A stretch of 6,646 bases of DNA from a bacterium HR41. Its GTDB lineage: Bacteria > Actinomycetota > Thermoleophilia > Solirubrobacterales > Thermoleophilaceae. Of this stretch, positions 1-5,692 are shown one piece after another. The DNA lies in NCBI GenBank assembly GCA_002898855.1, contig BEIR01000073.1, positions 1-6,646 of the forward strand, read 5' to 3'. The first letter of the stretch is position 1, and each line of letters opens with the position of its first letter. A program made the translations under genes and the position numbers. The notes beneath the pieces were generated by a model. That model saw only the letters and a program-made list of their open reading frames with translations. It did no database searches and had not been told where the DNA came from.

Positions 1-2358
1 GGCCAGGGCGCCCAGGATCTCCTGCAGGCGCCGCGCGACGCGCTCTTGGTGTGTGTCGACGAGAACAGGATCCTGGCGCTGAGCTTTCACGACGATCGGC
101 GCTCGTGTGCGGGTCTCGGAGATCACGAGCAGCCCGTGTTCGCCTTCAAGCGGCTCGCACCAAGAGAGCGCGAGATCACGGAGCGGGCGCTCGGCGACGA
201 CTTTCGCGAGCTCTTGTTGATCCATGCTTCGAAGCTGCTCGGCGAGCGCTCGTCGAGCGGCCCGCGTTCCGAGCTCGGGATCGGCTTCGACGATCGGTGC
301 CATCGCGCCCGCCGGGACGCGCACGATCCAGTCGCGCGCCCGTCCCTCGGGGGAGCGCTCGAGCACGTCGTCGATCTTCCCGCCGGCTGGCCGTCGCGCA
401 GAGCGACCGAGTCCTAGCACTCGGCCGGTCATCACGGGCGCCCCGGCCGGGAGTACCACCGCGTCGCCCGGCCGGATCGACCTGCTGGGATCGCGCGCTT
501 CTCTGTTCTTCCCGTTGCCGTCGCTCGAGCGAAGGTCGAGCGACACTGCACGCAGCGACCCCTCTTCCTGGCGCAGAATCCATACTCGGTCGACAGCCTT
601 GCTGTCCCCGAGGCGTTTGACGAGATCTTGCGCCGCCCAGATCGGCAGGTTGGCGATCTCGTGATCGCGGGGCGGACACTCCTGGAGGGCTTTCGCGACG
701 ACCTCGGTTTCTAGATCCAGGTCTTTCCGAGCGGCGACCGAGACCTCGGGCTGCTCGAATTCGCTCGGCTCGGATACGTACAGCTCGGGATCGGGATCCG
801 CGCTGAGGGCGATCGACGTCATCGCCCAGGTGTCGAGCTCGACTGGCGTGAGCGGTGGCAGATCCGCACGGGGCGCTTTCGAATACGAGGCGAGACCGGA
901 CTCGGCGATCGCGCGAGGGCTGGCGTTACCGGTGCCGTGGCGTGCGCCGAGCTTGTCCGACAACCATTCGCGCGCTTTGGTCAGCTCGTCGCGATCGTAG
1001 GGTCCGGCGCCCTCGATCTTGTTGTCTTTGGCCTTCTCGAGATCGGGCGGAACGATTACGACGAGCGTGGCGACGTCGTCCCACCGTCCGGTGCGGTTCA
1101 GCCGGCCGACTCGCTGACTGAGGGCGGGGGCGGAAGCGAGAACCGACACCATCGCGGGGACGTCGAGGTCGACGCCCACTTCCAGCGACTGGGTCGAGAC
1201 CAGGTACGCGACTCGCTCGTCGCCGCGCGGGGTCAGCAAACCGGGGTACTCCTCCCGCAGCCGGTCGACATCTGCGGGCCGCATTTGGCCGCAAACGACG
1301 ACCACCTCGCCATCGCCCTTTTTTTCCAGCAGCGAAGCGACCTCGAGAGCGTCGTTCACGGTGTTCACGAACACCGCTACGGTCAGCGGCTTGTCGCCGG
1401 GCTGGGCGTCGTGCCCGTCGTTGCCGGGGGCACTTTGCTCGGCGAACCGCTGCAGCAGGCGGGCTCGTTGGTTTGCCGCCTCGCGTGCGACAGCCTCGGG
1501 GATCTTGTCTCCCTTCGCTAGCTCCACGACCTCCACCGGCTTGCGTGCGTCAACCCGCCGCCGGAACGCTTCGATCGCGAGGTCCTCGTTGGTGTAGGTG
1601 ATCGCGTCCGGGCCCTCCCGCGGGGGTTGGTCGATCGCCTGGGCGGGTGTGGCCGACATGGCGGTCACTTGCAGGCCGGCGCGGGTTCGCGCCTGGCGGG
1701 CGGCGAGCCGCGCCGAGTCGACTAGACGCGTGTGGAGGTGGGCCTCGTCAATGACCGCGACGGCGTCGTGTGCGATCAGTCCCGTCTCCCAGTTGCGTGC
1801 GCGGGCGCTCGTGCCGAAGCCACGGAAGAGGAGGCGCGAGCCCCACATCAGCGGAGTTGCCGCTATCACCTGGCACACGGAGGGATCGAGCCGCCAGCCG
1901 TTCTCGCTGTCGATCCCGCCTCTGAGCCGCCAGACGAGCAGGGGTCCCTCCATGGCCGGGGCACGCGCGGACACCCCCTGCCGCAGTGCGAGTGCGACCT
2001 CGCGGAGCGGTCCGTTCGTCTGCGTCTCGAGCGCGCCGGCGAGCGCGGCAGCGAGTCTAAGCGCCCGCTCGTACTGGTCGTCGACCAGAACTCGCCGCGG
2101 CGAGACGAGAACCAGGCGGCGCGGCGGGCGCCGCTCGAGCCGGCCCGCGAGGTACTCGGCGTTGAGGAAGACGTGCACGTCGACGACGCTCGATTTGCCG
2201 GCACCCGTGGGGGCGACTATGTCGCTCGGCCAACGGCCGCAGCACGCGATGTGTTCGGCGAGCATCGTCTGCCAGGGGTAGGGATCGGAGCCGTTGAAGG
2301 CGCGGAAGAAACGAGCGAAGCGTTCCCGGAGTCCGCTGGGCGTGGCGATGTCGCTCAC
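1..2358 (-). CDS. cas3: Type I-G CRISPR helicase-nuclease Cas3 (3' end cut off by window edge)
   Basis: Superfamily 2 helicase expected to unwind and degrade DNA bound by the type I-G Cascade complex. I translated 786 codons with no stop. Visible motifs: Walker A PTGAGKS (residues 50-56), DEAH box (204-207), SAT (235-237), motif V around STQSLEVGVD (388-397) and motif VI QRVGRLNRTGR (415-425). Downstream, LTPVELDTWAMTS (503-515) and RPGDAVVLP (629-637) resemble stretches I associate with the GSU0051-like Cas3 family. Because Walker A lies at residue 50, there is no N-terminal HD nuclease. The final visible stretch, LVDTHQERV (766-774), looks like the first metal-binding His of a C-terminal HD domain, the arrangement I recall for I-G. 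The GTG start overlaps the csb2 stop by four bases (GTGA) and has a GGGAG Shine-Dalgarno six bases upstream, indicating translational coupling. Helicase assignment is near certain; I-G subtype is very likely from the neighbours; HD is inferred from a partial motif. Confidence 0.95.
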   Translation of the reverse strand, partial: MSDIATPSGLRERFARFFRAFNGSDPYPWQTMLAEHIACCGRWPSDIVAPTGAGKSSVVDVHVFLNAEYLAGRLERRPPRRLVLVSPRRVLVDDQYERALRLAAALAGALETQTNGPLREVALALRQGVSARAPAMEGPLLVWRLRGGIDSENGWRLDPSVCQVIAATPLMWGSRLLFRGFGTSARARNWETGLIAHDAVAVIDEAHLHTRLVDSARLAARQARTRAGLQVTAMSATPAQAIDQPPREGPDAITYTNEDLAIEAFRRRVDARKPVEVVELAKGDKIPEAVAREAANQRARLLQRFAEQSAPGNDGHDAQPGDKPLTVAVFVNTVNDALEVASLLEKKGDGEVVVVCGQMRPADVDRLREEYPGLLTPRGDERVAYLVSTQSLEVGVDLDVPAMVSVLASAPALSQRVGRLNRTGRWDDVATLVVIVPPDLEKAKDNKIEGAGPYDRDELTKAREWLSDKLGARHGTGNASPRAIAESGLASYSKAPRADLPPLTPVELDTWAMTSIALSADPDPELYVSEPSEFEQPEVSVAARKDLDLETEVVAKALQECPPRDHEIANLPIWAAQDLVKRLGDSKAVDRVWILRQEEGSLRAVSLDLRSSDGNGKNREARDPSRSIRPGDAVVLPAGAPVMTGRVLGLGRSARRPAGGKIDDVLERSPEGRARDWIVRVPAGAMAPIVEADPELGTRAARRALAEQLRSMDQQELAKVVAERPLRDLALSWCEPLEGEHGLLVISETRTRAPIVVKAQRQDPVLVDTHQERVARRLQEILGALA

Positions 2359-3920
2359 GTCGCGCTCCCGTTAGGTTCGAGGAGTCCGCCGCCCACGTGC
2401 CGCGCCTTGCCGAGCGCCAGGAACCCGCCCGGCTCGGGCGCGAGAGCCCCAAGGTCGACGACGCAGTCGACAGCTACGATCAGTTCCCCTTCGCGCGCCT
2501 TGTAGAAGTACGGCGCCGGCGATTTCAAAACTCGCTTGACTCGAGCTCGCACGCCGCAGTGCTCGCGAAGATGATCGACCAGCGCGCGCCTGAACTCCCA
2601 TCCGGTACCCCACTCGAGTTGAGGGACACCTGAGCTCGGCTCAGTGTCTCGTCGCTCGAGGACGCCCCGCATCGCATAACCGATCGAGCACAGCGTCGCG
2701 TCCTCGAGAGTCCACGGGAATTTGCGCGGATAACCGGGCGCGTCGAGAACGACAGGAACGGCGCTTTGCATCAAGCCGTTCCGTGTGCTCCAGAAGGGCA
2801 GAGCGCTTTCGCGAATGGGAGGATCGAGGACGATCTTACGTCTGGCGAAGGCGACTACGAGGCCGTCTTCGAGCGCTTCGAGCAGCACGGCACGGTCGGC
2901 GTCGGAGACGTGCGTGGGTATCGCGAATGCCACCAGTGCTTGGTCCCTGCGACGCAGCGGCTGGATGGCCAGGTGGCCGGGGCCCCGCAGCGGGTTCTCG
3001 CCCTCCTTGCCGCGGACGAACTCGGGTACCGCGCTCCCGATCGTCCGCACGATTGCCTTGTGGATCGCCGCCGCGAAGGGCACTCGGTACTCGCGTCGCA
3101 AGACCCAGTGCTGCCGCCTCAGCTTGAGGGGTAGCGCGAGAACCTCGTCGTAGGGCCAACGGGCGGCTCCTCGCACAGGGGCAAGGCGGCGTTCGCCGGT
3201 TCCAACCAAAAGCGGCGATGTCACGCGGTCCGCCGGTCTGGCCTTCGACTCCTTGCCGTGTTTTCCCGCGACGCAGGTCAGACGAATGTGGTTGAGCAGG
3301 AGATTGTCGAGCCGACCCCGTTGGGGGATACGGACGATGGTCCCGCGCCCGCGTGTGGTGTGGAGGGCGAGGGCGTTCGGCGATGCCGGGTCGAAAGTGC
3401 CGGATCGCACTGTCACGATCGCGATCGAGTCGGCCCGCCCGACATGGGTGATTTCGCTCGCCAGCAGGGCGAGTCGCTGCTCTACATTGGGCGGGGCGCT
3501 AGGCCACGCGTACTCAATCACCCCTGGCACGGCTACCCGTGGCTCGAAGTCGTCGAGTTCGTTAGAGATGCCTGCTTTCACTCGGTACCTGTCGACCCGC
3601 TCTGGTTGGCAAGGGCGGGGTTCCGCTCCGGGCAACGACAGTCCGAGCGGCTCGTGCTCCTCGAGCCACCGCAGGGCCACGATGTCTTCGTCCCGCGGCG
3701 AGAGGACGGTAGTTCCCTTCGGAACCTTGAGTCGGCGAGCCTCCTCGGAGCGGGCATCGATGGGGGCGCGCACTGCGTGAGGCCCGGCTGCGGCCGCCGC
3801 CACGAACGCCTCGAAGAGCCGCGCCGGCGACGGCAGCAGCTCGACCCGGCCCAACGCGGCTCCCTGATAGATGCCCAACGGGAACCGCACTTCGATGTCC
3901 AGTGCCGGCGTCTGTGCCAT
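2355..3920 (-). CDS. csb2: Type I-G Csb2, Cas5-Cas6 fusion protein (GSU0054 family)
   Basis: Complete 521-residue protein of the Csb2 family, which in type I-G systems combines Cas5 (5' handle binding) with Cas6 (crRNA processing). The N-terminal Cas5-like part has the strand-loop-helix pattern VRFPLGIYQG (11-20) followed by LPSPARLFEAFVAAA (29-43), characteristic of the family. The middle contains GPGHLAIQPL (313-322) and SAVPVVLD (386-393), corresponding to the family's GHxHA and TPVVLDR segments. The C-terminus has a glycine-rich RAMP loop, LALGKARHVGGGLLEP (501-516), as in Cas6-type proteins. The catalytic residue cannot be named; H211, H271, H287 and H316 are candidates. The ATG start lies 24 bases after csb1 with only a weak AGG ribosome site, and no other in-frame ATG exists near the N-terminus. 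The stop overlaps the cas3 GTG. The gene is the middle member of a tight three-gene operon. Confidence 0.93.
   Translation of the reverse strand: MAQTPALDIEVRFPLGIYQGAALGRVELLPSPARLFEAFVAAAAAGPHAVRAPIDARSEEARRLKVPKGTTVLSPRDEDIVALRWLEEHEPLGLSLPGAEPRPCQPERVDRYRVKAGISNELDDFEPRVAVPGVIEYAWPSAPPNVEQRLALLASEITHVGRADSIAIVTVRSGTFDPASPNALALHTTRGRGTIVRIPQRGRLDNLLLNHIRLTCVAGKHGKESKARPADRVTSPLLVGTGERRLAPVRGAARWPYDEVLALPLKLRRQHWVLRREYRVPFAAAIHKAIVRTIGSAVPEFVRGKEGENPLRGPGHLAIQPLRRRDQALVAFAIPTHVSDADRAVLLEALEDGLVVAFARRKIVLDPPIRESALPFWSTRNGLMQSAVPVVLDAPGYPRKFPWTLEDATLCSIGYAMRGVLERRDTEPSSGVPQLEWGTGWEFRRALVDHLREHCGVRARVKRVLKSPAPYFYKAREGELIVAVDCVVDLGALAPEPGGFLALGKARHVGGGLLEPNGSAT
2365..2369 (-). promoter_or_regulatory. 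Ribosome binding site of cas3, inside the csb2 end
   Basis: GGGAG on the minus strand, six bases before the GTG at 2358. It lies within the last codons of csb2 and supports the GTG that overlaps the csb2 stop as the true start of cas3, consistent with coupled translation. Confidence 0.65.
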
Positions 3921-3944
3921 CGTCGCCTAGCGTCGTTGCGGCTG

Positions 3945-5150
3945 CTACTCCGCGCTGCTCGATTCCTTGCCGCTGTCTTCGACGGCCCCTCTAGCGAGCT
4001 CGGGATCGCCGTCCACGACCTGGTCATGCCCCCGCCAGGCGAGGCGCCCGGGCAGCTCGCGGAGCGCACGCTCGAGGAACCCGGGGCAAGCTTCGACCGA
4101 CAGGTCGAGATTGGCCCTCTCCTCGTCGTCCAGCAACACGCGCGCGCGGGGGGTGCCGATGTCGCAGTAGGCACGGATCTCGGGGTTCTGATCTGCGTAG
4201 GCAGCGCCGAGAAGGATCATCGCGAGCAGTGCGGTTCGCGCCTTCACGTCATCTTCGTGCGAGCCACCGAAGCGCAAGCGCCGAAGGCCGGCGAGCGAGA
4301 TGGTGCGCACGCGCCGAACCTCGGGCACCGAAACGCCGAAGGGAGTTTCGGTGCCCGGCGGGATACCGCCGAGGCCGAGCGGTGTCGCCGAGATGGTGGG
4401 TTCCTGACCTTCGCTCGTCTTGCCCGCTTTCTCCTGGTTCTCGATCTTGCGCTCGAAGTCTTTGAGCGTCTTCGGCGACATCTCGCCCTCTTGCGTTTGG
4501 GCGAGCCTTCGTGCTGCCTCGGGCGTCAGGTAGATGTTTTGACCCAGAGGGTCGAGGCGAGCGCCCGACCGCCTGGATATCGGGTCGACATCCGGGCGGT
4601 CGTCGACCACGCCAAACAGTTCTGACACGTACAGCCCGCGGAGCCGCAGCTGCCGCTGCTGGCGGGAAGAGTCCCACGCTCCGAACGCAAGCGATGTGGG
4701 GGATGTCGTGAACACGGCGGACAGGTCGTCGTGTTGGGAGTCCCGCAACCGCTGGTACCACTCTTGCCTGACAACCGGCTGCCCGTTCTGAGTCGCGAAA
4801 CGGATGTGCGCGTCGAAGGCGCGGTGCGGGAGCTCGAGGTCGGTCAGCTCGCGGTGCGGATACCTGACGCGAATCGTGGGAATGAGACGCGCGGGGCCAC
4901 CGAGGCGGCGTGCGAGGAGGAGTCCCTCCTCGGCGCGGTTCGACTGCGACTGTTTGGAATCGATGAGGACGGTGCGGCGGAAGTCTCCGTCGACGAAGCG
5001 CGTCTCGAAAACGAAGGTCGCGGCGCCCCGTGCGGCATATCGCGCGGGCGCGACTACGGCGCCGGGCTGTACAGGATAGGTGGCGGGCAAGTTGAGCGTG
5101 GCGGCTCCGCCAGCCTCGAGGTGCTCTCTAAGTTCCATCAAGCCGTTCAC
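3945..5150 (-). CDS. csb1: Type I-G Csb1 (Cas7 backbone subunit, GSU0053 family)
   Basis: Complete 401-residue Cas7-type RAMP protein, expected to polymerise along the crRNA spacer to form the backbone of the type I-G complex. Family signatures seen: DSKQSQSNRAE (64-74), LPHRAFDAHIR (107-117), SPTSLAFGAWDS (150-161), SELFG (176-180) and the C-terminal LSLAGLRRLRF-like segment ISLAGLRRLRF (284-294), then a cysteine-bearing IRAYCDIG (325-332). Residues 215-252 form a charged, lysine- and glutamate-rich stretch that looks disordered, and the C-terminus is an acidic, serine-rich tail. The start is GTG, chosen because a strong AGGAGG-type ribosome site sits just upstream; an in-frame ATG at codon 5 is too far from that site. 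It is the first cas gene, 542 bases after cobQ, and csb2 follows 24 bases later. A 13-bp perfect inverted repeat lies within codons 265-277. Confidence 0.94.
   Translation of the reverse strand: MNGLMELREHLEAGGAATLNLPATYPVQPGAVVAPARYAARGAATFVFETRFVDGDFRRTVLIDSKQSQSNRAEEGLLLARRLGGPARLIPTIRVRYPHRELTDLELPHRAFDAHIRFATQNGQPVVRQEWYQRLRDSQHDDLSAVFTTSPTSLAFGAWDSSRQQRQLRLRGLYVSELFGVVDDRPDVDPISRRSGARLDPLGQNIYLTPEAARRLAQTQEGEMSPKTLKDFERKIENQEKAGKTSEGQEPTISATPLGLGGIPPGTETPFGVSVPEVRRVRTISLAGLRRLRFGGSHEDDVKARTALLAMILLGAAYADQNPEIRAYCDIGTPRARVLLDDEERANLDLSVEACPGFLERALRELPGRLAWRGHDQVVDGDPELARGAVEDSGKESSSAE
4322..4357 (-). repeat. Perfect 13-bp inverted repeat within csb1
   Basis: Arms CGGGCACCGAAAC (4322-4334) and GTTTCGGTGCCCG (4345-4357) are exact reverse complements separated by a 10-base loop. 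The csb1 mRNA could therefore form a 13-bp hairpin across codons 265-277 (around PGTETPFGVSVPE). There is no U tract after it, so it is not a standard intrinsic terminator. Its role is unknown and it may simply be a coding coincidence, though arms this long and perfect are uncommon in a window this size. Confidence 0.8.
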
Positions 5151-5153
5151 GGG

Positions 5154-5164
5154 CCCTCCTCCTC
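5154..5164 (-). promoter_or_regulatory. Ribosome binding site of csb1
   Basis: The minus strand reads GAGGAGGAGGG here, a purine run with overlapping AGGAGG and GGAGG cores 4 to 7 bases before the GTG at 5150. It is the strongest Shine-Dalgarno sequence of the operon and decides the GTG start over the in-frame ATG at 5138, which would lie about 16 bases from the nearest core. Confidence 0.8.
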
Positions 5165-5437
5165 GGTCCTCTCAGAAGGTCGGGGTCGAGTCGTTTCGCG
5201 CAGGCGCCACGTCGTCGTCGGCACCTCGCGCCGCTGTCATCCACGTCGTACGGCAACCGGCGCTCCTGACACGGAAGCGCCACCGCCGCTCGGAACGTAG
5301 CCACCGAAGCGGACGGATTCGTGCGTGCGCGGCGCGGGTATCAACCGCGGCGCGTCCAAGGGGAAACCCGATGAAGCAGTGGGCAAGCATGTACGCGCTG
5401 CGCCGCCTACTACCGATCGCCCACGGACGAGCTGTCG

Positions 5438-5452
5438 CCAAATCGGATTTGG
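5438..5452. repeat. AT-rich 15-base palindrome upstream of csb1 (possible operator)
   Basis: CCAAATC and GATTTGG are perfect 7-base arms around a single base. The symmetry and AT content stand out in a GC-rich gap, about 285 bases before csb1. Such a dyad could bind a dimeric regulator, but one 7-bp palindrome can arise by chance and no promoter elements were found beside it. Confidence 0.35.
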
Positions 5453-5692
5453 ATCGGGGAACAACCAGTAAAGGAGTGAGAGCGCCTCACAGCGCGAGTT
5501 CGGAGGCGGAACATCGGGCCACGCGTATGGGCGCGGGAAGCTTCCGGATGGGGGCGCCGGACCGCACCGCGGGCCTTGCTGAAGGCTGTTGCCTCGGAGG
5601 GATCACGCCTCGTCCCCCCGCGATGTATCGCCCATCACTGGCGCACGGCGCCGCGACGCGCCCTTCAAAGACTCGCGCGCCTATGTTGTGCG

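Larger units (their letters stand above)
5151..5692. other. 542-base gap between cobQ and csb1, no gene recognised
   Basis: This stretch separates two same-strand genes. It should hold the promoter of the cas operon, but I could not find a convincing -35/-10 pair. Several short frames are open here, but their third codon positions show no more G or C than the background and the peptides match nothing I recognise. There is no CRISPR repeat, no tRNA T-loop signature and no recognisable cobalamin riboswitch. Notable elements are the palindrome at 5438-5452, a short GTGAG/CTCAC inverted repeat at 5476-5490, and a 5-bp GC-rich stem at 5640-5652 without a T tract. Confidence 0.6.

Noticed and set aside
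3258..4625. 455-codon open frame on the plus strand, antisense to csb1 and csb2
   Set aside because: It lies opposite two clearly recognised cas genes, has no family signature, and such mirror frames are common in GC-rich coding DNA.
5172..5441. 89-codon minus-strand frame ending 21 bases before csb1
   Set aside because: It starts with TTG without a ribosome site, its third codon positions are no richer in G or C than the background, and the peptide is unrecognised.
5476..5490. GTGAG-AGCGC-CTCAC inverted repeat as an operator
   Set aside because: Five-base arms are expected by chance many times in a window this size.
5640..5652. GGCGC-ACG-GCGCC stem after cobQ as an intrinsic terminator
   Set aside because: The stem is only 5 bp and is not followed by a T tract on the minus strand.
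5151..5692. CRISPR array or leader with repeats next to the cas genes
   Set aside because: No repeated 25-40 base unit exists here or elsewhere in the window; the array is probably beyond the left edge.
5151..5692. Cobalamin riboswitch, suggested by the adjacent cobQ
   Set aside because: The gap lies after the cobQ stop, not before the cobalamin gene, and I could not find the conserved B12-box sequence on either strand.
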